Below, piece after piece: positions 8,030 through 13,940 of a DNA stretch of 32,373 bases. The DNA lies in the NCBI GenBank assembly GCA_002423895.1, contig DIOL01000001.1:39607-71979 (forward strand), given 5' to 3'. The first letter of the stretch is position 1; the number at the start of each line of letters is the position of its first letter. The notes beneath the pieces are model-generated. The model searched no databases. It saw nothing but the letters and a program-made list of their open reading frames with translations, and had not been told where the DNA came from. This stretch comes from Bacteroidales bacterium UBA5515. GTDB lineage: Bacteria > Bacteroidota > Bacteroidia > Bacteroidales > P3. The position numbers and the translations under genes are program-made.

Positions 8030-9192
8030 AATGGGTTAGAAATTTATTAGATAATATGAAGCCAAACTTTCAAAAGGGAGGAAAATTCCCTTGGCTTCAC
8101 TCAACCTTTGATGCCTTTGAAACTTTTGCCTTTGTCCCAAAAACCACAACAACTTCTGGAGCACATTTCAGAGATGCTTTGGATATGAAGAGAACAATGA
8201 CAATGGTTATTTTGGCTCTTATGCCTGCACTTTTGTTTGGAACATACAATATAGGTTTTCAACATTTCCACAGTATAAATCCAGAGCTTTCTTTCTTTGA
8301 AGGTTTTTGGGATAATTTATGGTATGGAGTAATTAAAATACTTCCAATCATTGTTGTTTCTTATGTTGTTGGTCTATCCATTGAGTTTGGATTTGCACAA
8401 TGGCGTAAGCACGATGTTAATGAAGGGTTCTTGGTAACTGGAATGCTAATCCCTATGGTTATGCCACCAGATGTTCCTCTTTGGCAAGTTGCTTTAGCAA
8501 CTGCTTTTGCAGTAGTTATAGGTAAAGAAGTTTTTGGAGGAACGGGAATGAATTTCCTTAACCCAGCTCTTTTAGCTCGTGCCTTTTTGTTTTTTGCTTT
8601 TCCAAGTTCAATGTCAGGAGATAATGTTTGGATTGCAGAAAAGGCAGATGCATTCTCTGGAGCAACTCCACTTGCTGAAATGATGGTAGGAGGAAATCTT
8701 CCTTCAACTTCTTTTTGGGATATGTTTTTAGGAATAATGCCTGGAAGTATTGGAGAAACTTCTTCAATTGCAATATTGCTTGGAGCAGCCTTTTTAATAA
8801 TTACAGGTATTGGTTCATGGAGAATTACGCTTTCAGTGTTTATTGGAGGAGCTCTTATGGGACTTACCTTTAATTTTTTTGGTTCAAATCCTTACACTCA
8901 AATTCCTTTCTACTATCATTATGTAATGGGAGGATTTATGTTTGGAGCAGTATTTATGGCAACCGACCCAGTAACTGCAGCACAAACAAATAGAGGAAAA
9001 TGGATTTATGGAATATTGATTGGTGCTATGGCAGTGCTGATTCGTGTTGTAAATCCTGCCTATCCAGAAGGAATGATGTTAGCAATATTATTACTTAATG
9101 TATTTGCACCACTAATAGACTACTATGTTGTTGATGCAAATATTCGTAAAAGAGTGAAACGTTGGAAAATAAAAGGAGGACAAAATGTTTAG
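8026..9192 (+). CDS. nqrB: Na+-translocating NADH:quinone reductase subunit B
   Basis: Integral membrane subunit carrying a covalent FMN and much of the Na+ pathway. The 388 residues contain an N-terminal soluble segment (about 1-55) followed by multiple hydrophobic segments. The flavin attachment site is visible as DAFSGATPL, with Thr214 expected to carry FMN by phosphodiester bond. Other conserved pieces are GMLIPMVMPPDVPLWQVALATAFAVVIGKEVFGGTGMNFLNPALLARAF (about 139-186) and GGFMFGAVFMATDPVTAAQTN (about 311-331). The start overlaps the nqrA stop by four bases and the end overlaps nqrC by eight. Upstream of the ATG there is a GGAG-like sequence. Flavinylation would require an ApbE-type transferase, which is not encoded in this window. 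Confidence 0.96.
   Translation: MKWVRNLLDNMKPNFQKGGKFPWLHSTFDAFETFAFVPKTTTTSGAHFRDALDMKRTMTMVILALMPALLFGTYNIGFQHFHSINPELSFFEGFWDNLWYGVIKILPIIVVSYVVGLSIEFGFAQWRKHDVNEGFLVTGMLIPMVMPPDVPLWQVALATAFAVVIGKEVFGGTGMNFLNPALLARAFLFFAFPSSMSGDNVWIAEKADAFSGATPLAEMMVGGNLPSTSFWDMFLGIMPGSIGETSSIAILLGAAFLIITGIGSWRITLSVFIGGALMGLTFNFFGSNPYTQIPFYYHYVMGGFMFGAVFMATDPVTAAQTNRGKWIYGILIGAMAVLIRVVNPAYPEGMMLAILLLNVFAPLIDYYVVDANIRKRVKRWKIKGGQNV
9171..9179 (+). promoter_or_regulatory. Strong Shine-Dalgarno sequence before nqrC
   Basis: AAAAGGAGG ends 5 bases before the nqrC ATG at 9185, inside the last codons of nqrB. Bacteroidota genes usually lack such sites, so this one supports the nqrC start and local re-initiation after nqrB. 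It also encodes Lys-Gly-Gly of NqrB, so coincidence cannot be excluded. Confidence 0.6.
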
Positions 9193-9913
9193 TAATAGAT
9201 ATATTTTTATTTATGCCACAGTCTTAGTTATTGTTTCTGCGGCAATTCTAACCCTTGCCTCTGTTGGATTAAAACCCTATCAGGACAAAAATATAAGGGT
9301 AGAAAAAATGCAACAACTTTTGGGTGCAGTGGGAATTCAGTCCACTCCAAAAGATGCTGAAGAACTTTTTCAAAAATACTTTGTTGAGCAACACGCTGTA
9401 AATGCTAAAGGAGAAGTTGTGGCAAGCATAGTTAATGGCAAACAAACCACAGGTTCTATATCTCCATTTGGCTTAGATACAAAAAAACAATTAGTCCTAT
9501 ACAAAGCAAATGATGCTTCCGCCTCTTTACCATTATATATATGTGTGAAAGATGGAAAGAAATCTTATGTTGTTCCTGTTATGGGAAATGGACTTTGGGG
9601 TCCAATTTGGGGCAATTTAGCTTTCTCTGAAGATTTGAATACAATTGTAGGAGTAAACTTCGACCATAAAGGTGAAACTCCAGGGTTAGGAGCTGAAATT
9701 GCTTTACCTGATTTTCAAAATCAATTTAAGGGAAAGCAAATATTTGATAACGATAACTTCACTTCTATTAAGGTGATGAAAAGAGCCGATAAAAACAATC
9801 CTCATCAAGTTGATGCTGTATCGGGAGGAACAATCACCTCAAATGGAGTTTCTGAAATGCTTAAAAACTGCTTGCAGTTCTACATCCCTTACTTTAACTC
9901 TTTAAAAAAATAA
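9185..9913 (+). CDS. nqrC: Na+-translocating NADH:quinone reductase subunit C
   Basis: Membrane-anchored subunit with a large periplasmic flavin domain and the second covalent FMN of the complex. The 242-residue protein has one N-terminal membrane helix (about 8-28). Further on it has LYICVKDGKKSYVVPVMGNGLWGPIWG and HKGETPGLGAEI, both typical of the NqrC/RnfG FMN-binding domain. The attachment motif reads DAVSGGTITSNG, with Thr216 as the expected flavin acceptor. The residue before the Thr is Gly rather than the commoner Ala, which seems to be a tolerated variant. The gene overlaps nqrB by eight bases and is followed by nqrD after four bases. Assignment as NqrC and not RnfG rests on the complete nqr gene order. 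Confidence 0.95.
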   Translation: MFSNRYIFIYATVLVIVSAAILTLASVGLKPYQDKNIRVEKMQQLLGAVGIQSTPKDAEELFQKYFVEQHAVNAKGEVVASIVNGKQTTGSISPFGLDTKKQLVLYKANDASASLPLYICVKDGKKSYVVPVMGNGLWGPIWGNLAFSEDLNTIVGVNFDHKGETPGLGAEIALPDFQNQFKGKQIFDNDNFTSIKVMKRADKNNPHQVDAVSGGTITSNGVSEMLKNCLQFYIPYFNSLKK

Positions 9914-9917
9914 TATT

Positions 9918-10538
9918 ATGGCTGGATTTAATTTTAAACTGATAAAAAATCCTCTTTCTAAAGAGAACCCAATCACGGTTCAAGTATTGGGAATTTGTTC
10001 TTCATTAGCAGTAACTGCTAAGTTGCAACCAGCAGTTGTTATGGCAATAAGTGTAACTGTTGTTGTTGCATTCTCAAATCTTATTATTTCATATTTGAGA
10101 AATACCATACCACCAAGAATTAGAATTATTGTTCAATTAGTAATTGTTTCCCTATTAGTAATTTTGGTTGACCAAGTTCTTAAAGCCTTTGTTTATGATG
10201 TAAGTAAGCAGTTGTCGGTATTTGTTGGTTTGATTATTACTAATTGTATTGTTATGGGACGTTTGGAAGCTTTTGCAATGAGCAATAAACCTTTTGATTC
10301 TTTCCTTGACGGAATTGGCAATGGGCTTGGATATGCCGTTATCTTAATTACTCTTGGAGTTATTAGAGAATTATTTGGAAGTGGTTCACTTTGGGGCTAT
10401 CAAATTATTCCAGATTCTTTCTATGAGATGGGATATCAAAACAATAGTTTGATGATAATGCCTCCAATGGCTCTAATTCTTGTTGGAATAATTATTTGGG
10501 TACATAGAGCAAGAAATAAAGACCTTTGCGAGAAATAG
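9918..10538 (+). CDS. nqrD: Na+-translocating NADH:quinone reductase subunit D
   Basis: Polytopic membrane subunit of the Na+-NQR. The 206 residues are almost entirely hydrophobic with six expected helices. Conserved motifs include LGICSSLAVTAKLQPAVVM (about 24-42), where a cysteine is known to help hold the intramembrane iron centre, and the second half-site FVGLIITNCIVMGRLEAFAM (about 101-120) with the pseudo-symmetric NC pair. GLGYAVILITLGVIRELFGSGSLWG is also typical. It starts four bases after nqrC and precedes its homolog nqrE by 26 bases. Confidence 0.95.
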   Translation: MAGFNFKLIKNPLSKENPITVQVLGICSSLAVTAKLQPAVVMAISVTVVVAFSNLIISYLRNTIPPRIRIIVQLVIVSLLVILVDQVLKAFVYDVSKQLSVFVGLIITNCIVMGRLEAFAMSNKPFDSFLDGIGNGLGYAVILITLGVIRELFGSGSLWGYQIIPDSFYEMGYQNNSLMIMPPMALILVGIIIWVHRARNKDLCEK

Positions 10539-10564
10539 TAACACATTAAGAAATAAGAGAAATT

Positions 10565-11182
10565 ATGCAAGAGATAATTAATATATTCGTTAAGTCAATC
10601 TTTATTGACAATATGATATTTGCCTTCTTCTTAGGAATGTGTTCCTATCTGGCAGTATCAAAAACTGTTAAAACCTCAATGGGATTAGGTATTGCAGTTG
10701 TATTTGTTCTCCTAATCACCGTTCCTCTAAACTATATTATAGATAATTACCTTCTTAAAGAAGGAGCCCTTGCTTGGATTAGTCCTAAGTTTGCAACAAT
10801 AGACCTAAGCTACTTGAGCTTTATTATCTTTATTGCAGTTATTGCAGCAATGGTTCAATTGGTAGAAATGTTTGTTGAAAAAACTTCACCCGTTCTTTAT
10901 GCACAACTTGGAATATTCCTTCCACTTATTGCTGTTAACTGTGCAATACTTGGAGCTTCACTTTTTATGCAAGAAAGACAATACAATAATGTTGGAGAAG
11001 TAACTGCATTTGCACTTGGCTCAGGTATTGGCTGGCTACTGGCAATTGTTGGTATTGCAGCCATTAGAGAAAAGTTGCGTTACTCACAAATTCCAACTCC
11101 TTTGAAAGGTTTGGGTATAACTTTCATAATAACAGGACTTATGGCAATTGCCTTTATGAGCTTCTTAGGAATAAAATTGTAG
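10565..11182 (+). CDS. nqrE: Na+-translocating NADH:quinone reductase subunit E
   Basis: Polytopic membrane partner of NqrD, with inverted topology relative to it. At 205 residues it is the normal length. It carries AFFLGMCSYLAVSKTVKTSMGLGIAV (about 19-44) and LGIFLPLIAVNCAILGASLFM (about 115-135). Both cysteine half-sites are present and match the iron-binding positions known for NqrD/NqrE. A further match is AREKLRYSQIP-like near 165-177, here AIREKLRYSQIPTPLKGLGITFI. It lies within the nqr operon with short gaps on either side. Confidence 0.95.
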   Translation: MQEIINIFVKSIFIDNMIFAFFLGMCSYLAVSKTVKTSMGLGIAVVFVLLITVPLNYIIDNYLLKEGALAWISPKFATIDLSYLSFIIFIAVIAAMVQLVEMFVEKTSPVLYAQLGIFLPLIAVNCAILGASLFMQERQYNNVGEVTAFALGSGIGWLLAIVGIAAIREKLRYSQIPTPLKGLGITFIITGLMAIAFMSFLGIKL

Positions 11183-11206
11183 AACTAAATCCAATCTTTA
11201 AAAGAA

Positions 11207-12445
11207 ATGATAAAAATATTAATAATAAGTGTGGTAGTGTTTTTGTTTATAATACTCTTGTTAGTATGGGTATTACTCTTTGCAAGAAAAAAACTCCTGC
11301 CACAAGGAGAGGTTAAACTAACCATTAACAACGAAAAAGAACTAACCGTTCAGCCAGGATCAACAGTACTTTCAACACTTGCTGAAAACAAAATCTTTCT
11401 TCCTTCTGCTTGTGGCGGAGGTGGAACTTGCGGAATGTGTAAGTGCAAGATTACAGAAGGAGGTGGAGAAGTGTTACCAACTGAAAAGCCACATCTAAGC
11501 CGTAAACAACAATTGGATAATTATCACTTAGGTTGCCAATCCAAAGTTCGTCAAGATATGAAAATTGAAGTACCTGAAGAAATATTTGGAATTAAGAAAT
11601 GGGAATGTGAAGTGGTGTCTAATAATAATGTAGCAACATTTATTAAAGAGTTTGTTGTAAAACTTCCAGAAGGAGAAAGTCTTAATTTCCGTTCAGGAGG
11701 TTATATTCAAATTGATGTACCTAAATGTGAAGTTGATTACAAATCAATAAATGTTCAACCAGAATTCCATGAAGATTGGGACAAAATGAAGATTTGGGAT
11801 TTAAAGATGAAAAACTCCGAACTGGTATATAGAGCCTATTCAATGGCCAACCACCCAGCTGAAGGAAATATAATAATGCTTAATATTCGTATTGCAACAC
11901 CACCTTGGGATAGAAAAAATGGAGAGTTTAAACATGTTAACCCAGGTGTTTGTTCATCTTACATCTGGTCACTAAAACCAGGCGACAAGGTAACAATCTC
12001 AGGACCTTATGGGGAATTCTTTATTAAAGATACTCAAAAGGAAATGATGTTTATTGGAGGAGGAGCAGGAATGGCACCAATGCGTTCACATATCTTTGAC
12101 CAGTTTAAAACTAAACATACTTCCCGTAAAGCAACCTTCTGGTATGGTGGTCGTTCATTAAGAGAACTGTTCTATATTGATGACTTTAAACAAATTGAAA
12201 AGGAAAATCCTAATTTCACTTTCAATATTGCATTAAGTGAACCAAAGAAGGAAGATAATTGGGAAGGTTATGTTGGATTTATTCATCAAGTAATCTTTGA
12301 CAATTACCTTAAAAATCACCCAGAACCTGAAGAAATTGAATATTATCTTTGCGGACCAAAACTAATGACCGATGCAATAATTAAGATGTTGGATGGTTTA
12401 GGAGTTCCTCCAGAAAATATCATGTTTGATGATTTCGGTAATTAG
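11207..12445 (+). CDS. nqrF: Na+-translocating NADH:quinone reductase subunit F
   Basis: NADH-oxidising entry subunit. It passes electrons from NADH through FAD to a [2Fe-2S] cluster. The 412 residues comprise an N-terminal membrane helix (about 4-26), a plant-type ferredoxin domain and a ferredoxin-NADP reductase-like FAD/NADH module. The cluster cysteines are at 69, 75, 78 and 110, within PSACGGGGTCGMCKC and HLGC. The FAD motif RAYSMANHP is near 210, GGGAGMAPMRSH (about 285-296) is the nucleotide loop, and the C-terminal YYLCGPKLM and MFDDFGN are family signatures. It ends the operon. Its last 74 codons recur in diverged form at about 13348-13573, and a REP-like hairpin pair lies only 35 bases after the stop. 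Confidence 0.96.
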   Translation: MIKILIISVVVFLFIILLLVWVLLFARKKLLPQGEVKLTINNEKELTVQPGSTVLSTLAENKIFLPSACGGGGTCGMCKCKITEGGGEVLPTEKPHLSRKQQLDNYHLGCQSKVRQDMKIEVPEEIFGIKKWECEVVSNNNVATFIKEFVVKLPEGESLNFRSGGYIQIDVPKCEVDYKSINVQPEFHEDWDKMKIWDLKMKNSELVYRAYSMANHPAEGNIIMLNIRIATPPWDRKNGEFKHVNPGVCSSYIWSLKPGDKVTISGPYGEFFIKDTQKEMMFIGGGAGMAPMRSHIFDQFKTKHTSRKATFWYGGRSLRELFYIDDFKQIEKENPNFTFNIALSEPKKEDNWEGYVGFIHQVIFDNYLKNHPEPEEIEYYLCGPKLMTDAIIKMLDGLGVPPENIMFDDFGN

Positions 12446-12479
12446 GATCAAAGAAGTATAATTTACATACAACCAAAAT

Positions 12480-12548
12480 GTAGGGGCGTATTGCATACGC
12501 CCCTTTTTTATTGTTTGTTTATATCGGGCTTATGCAATATGCCCTTAC
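12480..12548. repeat. REP-like inverted pair (BIME-like element) after nqrF
   Basis: Two related 23-base palindromic units face each other. The first (12480-12502, plus) begins with GTAG followed by a GGGCGTAT...ATACGCCC stem. The second (12548-12526, minus) begins with GTAA and matches the first at 20 of 23 bases. Twenty-three bases lie between them. A GTAG-type tetranucleotide in front of a short GC-rich stem in AT-rich DNA is the hallmark of REP sequences mobilised by RAYT (TnpA-REP) transposases. No RAYT gene is in the window. The call is by pattern only. Confidence 0.6.
12483..12509 (+). terminator. Intrinsic terminator of the nqr operon (REP unit)
   Basis: Perfect 9-base stem GGGGCGTAT (12483-12491) and ATACGCCCC (12495-12503) around a TGC loop, followed by six T (12504-12509). 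It sits 37 bases after the nqrF stop. The same bases form the first REP-like unit, so the repeat appears to serve as terminator. Confidence 0.85.
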
Positions 12549-12556
12549 AATCATTA

Positions 12557-13147
12557 TTAATTTGAAAAACTACGTCTTATTGAATACCACATTCTTTCAA
12601 AAATATTATGATTTCGTTTATAATCTTTTTTCCTTATCCAATAATCTTCAAATAATTCTCGACTTTCTTTCATCGCCTTATCTTCAGAAGACCATCCTGT
12701 AATATGATCTGAATAAATATCAAAAGCATATTCTCCTTTCTCTTTATCTGTATTAGCAATCATTAAAACTACTGAACCTGCAAGAAAATCAAAATAAGTT
12801 AATTGTATAACATATAATCTATCAGTACAACCAGGAAATTCATGTAGAAAATCTCTATAGTTTAGGTACATAGTTATTCTATCACTATTTTTAGAGCATA
12901 AATAAATCTTTTCATATTCTCCTTCTTCAAAAGTAAGCTCTCCAAGATGATACCTAAATTGAATAACTTGTTTTTGACCTGTTGAATCTACAAATTCCAA
13001 ATGTCCATCTGTATAATCCCAAAATAATTTTGCATCCATAAAGATAATAAAATTCTTATGATATATATTATCTGATTTTGAAGATTGACAAAAAGAATAA
13101 GAAGAATATAAACAAATTCCTATAAGTAAAAATAATATCTTCTTCAT
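12557..13147 (-). CDS. Exported protein of unknown function
   Basis: Not recognised. The 196-residue product starts MKK, has a hydrophobic core to about residue 17 and a probable signal-peptidase site after YSFCQ (about 21). The mature part reads as mostly beta/alpha mixed, with FIIFMDAKLFWDYTDGHLEFVDSTG near the front. A cysteine (CTDRLYV, about 106) precedes a hydrophobic segment FDFLAGSVVLMIANTD. The C-terminus is basic and aromatic (FERMWYSIRRSFSN). It stands alone on the minus strand, convergent with nqrF, and lies exactly between the two nqrF 3' copies. It is therefore probably a late arrival together with the surrounding repeats. No homologous family can be named. Confidence 0.7.
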   Translation of the reverse strand: MKKILFLLIGICLYSSYSFCQSSKSDNIYHKNFIIFMDAKLFWDYTDGHLEFVDSTGQKQVIQFRYHLGELTFEEGEYEKIYLCSKNSDRITMYLNYRDFLHEFPGCTDRLYVIQLTYFDFLAGSVVLMIANTDKEKGEYAFDIYSDHITGWSSEDKAMKESRELFEDYWIRKKDYKRNHNIFERMWYSIRRSFSN

Positions 13148-13232
13148 TTCAATTTAATGTTTTATTATTTCCTGTAGTTATGACTGTTATTACGATTCTT
13201 ATTTATTAATAACTTTTATCTGTTTTAATGTT

Positions 13233-13240
13233 CAAAGGTA
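13233..13240 (-). promoter_or_regulatory. Possible -7 box (TACCTTTG on minus strand)
   Basis: Minus-strand TACCTTTG matches TAnnTTTG, about 85 bases before the ATG at 13147. No matching -33 TTG is evident at 19-23 bases upstream. Confidence 0.35.
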
Positions 13241-13323
13241 AGAAATTATTTTACATTTAGTTTAAATCATATATGAAAATTATATATGGCTCAATCTTAT
13301 TTAAAAATAGACAAAAAGAAGTC

Positions 13324-13344
13324 TGAAAAATAAAAACCTTATTT
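13324..13344 (+). repeat. Direct repeat, left copy
   Basis: A 21-base sequence that recurs at 13673-13692 with a single A deleted (TGAAAAATAAAACCTTATTT in the right copy). The two copies bracket the nqrF 3' duplicate and its terminator. Confidence 0.6.
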
Positions 13345-13573
13345 TTCTTTCAACATTGCATTAAGCGAACCAAAGAAAGAAGACAATTGGGAAGGTTATG
13401 TTGGATTTATTCATCAGGTAATTTATGACAATTACCTTAAAAATCATCCAGAACCTGAAGAAATTGAATACTATCTTTGCGGACCAAAACTAATGACCGA
13501 TGCAGCTATTAGAATGCTTGACAGTTTGGGAGTTCCTCCTGAAAATATTATGTTTGATGACTTTGGAAATTAG
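13345..13573 (+). pseudogene. nqrF: Diverged duplicate of the nqrF 3' end
   Basis: Bases 13349-13573 align without gaps to the last 74 codons and the stop of nqrF. By direct codon comparison 20 codons differ, 16 of them synonymously. The four amino-acid changes are F to Y, I to A, K to R and G to S. The 3' flank stays similar for about another 28 bases (20 of 28). In the same frame, a short upstream stretch (KPYFSF versus NPNFTF) may extend the match, but it is preceded by an in-frame TAA at about 13331. No start codon and no NADH/FAD domain front are present, so the fragment cannot make NqrF. The synonymous bias suggests the sequence evolved as part of a working nqrF before it became a remnant here. 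Confidence 0.9.
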
Positions 13574-13611
13574 AATTATAAAGATATAATTTATATATAA
13601 CTAAGAAATTT

Positions 13612-13637
13612 GGGAGTAATAATTTACTCCCTTTTTT
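13612..13637 (+). terminator. Intrinsic terminator behind the nqrF remnant
   Basis: An 8-base stem GGGAGTAA (13612-13619) and TTACTCCC (13624-13631) with a TAAT loop is followed by six T. Its distance to the remnant's stop is the same as that of the REP hairpin to nqrF. It may be the original nqr operon terminator. Confidence 0.85.
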
Positions 13638-13672
13638 ATTTGTAATAATTTAAAAGGACTTATAATTATTTG

Positions 13673-13692
13673 TGAAAAATAAAACCTTATTT
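13673..13692 (+). repeat. Direct repeat, right copy
   Basis: TGAAAAATAAAACCTTATTT, identical to 13324-13344 apart from one missing A. It lies 36 bases after the terminator of the nqrF remnant. Confidence 0.6.
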
Positions 13693-13810
13693 CAGTAAAA
13701 TAAAGTAAAGAAAGAATTTTTTAAAGTAAAGAAAGAAAAAATTAAAACAAAGAGTTAGTAAAGAACCGAGTTACTGAGTTAATGAGTCACAGAATCACCA
13801 TACAAAAAAC

Positions 13811-13920
13811 TCAATCATAATGAAAAATAAGTCAATCAAAAATAAAAATATAAGGGACATAAATTAAAATATGATTGATATATTTTCAAATATAAGGGAC
13901 TTATTTTTAATTATGATTGA
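13811..13920. repeat. Long imperfect inverted repeat
   Basis: The 23-base arms at 13811-13833 and 13898-13920 are complementary at 22 of 23 positions (left arm begins TCAATCATAA, right arm ends TTATGATTGA), with 64 bases between. Transcribed from the fucosidase side, it could form the 3' hairpin of that operon, although no clear T run follows. Confidence 0.7.
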
Positions 13921-13929
13921 TATATTTTT
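13846..13929. repeat. Two tandem 42-base units
   Basis: Units 13846-13887 and 13888-13929 share AAATATAAGGGAC at the start and TATGATTGATATATTTT at the end. They differ at about six positions in the middle and at the last base. Confidence 0.75.
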
Positions 13930-13940
13930 GGATATTGTAC

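Larger units (their letters stand above)
13638..13940. other. Noncoding AT-rich repeat region between nqr remnant and fucosidase
   Basis: About 300 bases without a supportable gene. It contains the right direct repeat (13673-13692), a purine-rich 16-base repeat TAAAGTAAAGAAAGAA at 13701-13716 and 13722-13737, and a 42-base tandem duplication at 13846-13929 with an overlapping long inverted repeat. Both neighbouring genes end here. Confidence 0.7.

Noticed and set aside
9813..9850. Loss of the NqrC flavin site, because SGGT replaces SGAT
   Set aside because: The acceptor threonine is intact, and the neighbouring residue seems variable among homologs. There is no sign that the gene is defective.
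12511..12702. Plus-strand reading frame of 63 codons
   Set aside because: It runs through the second REP-like unit and antisense to the exported orphan's end, with no recognisable product. It is treated as a chance frame.
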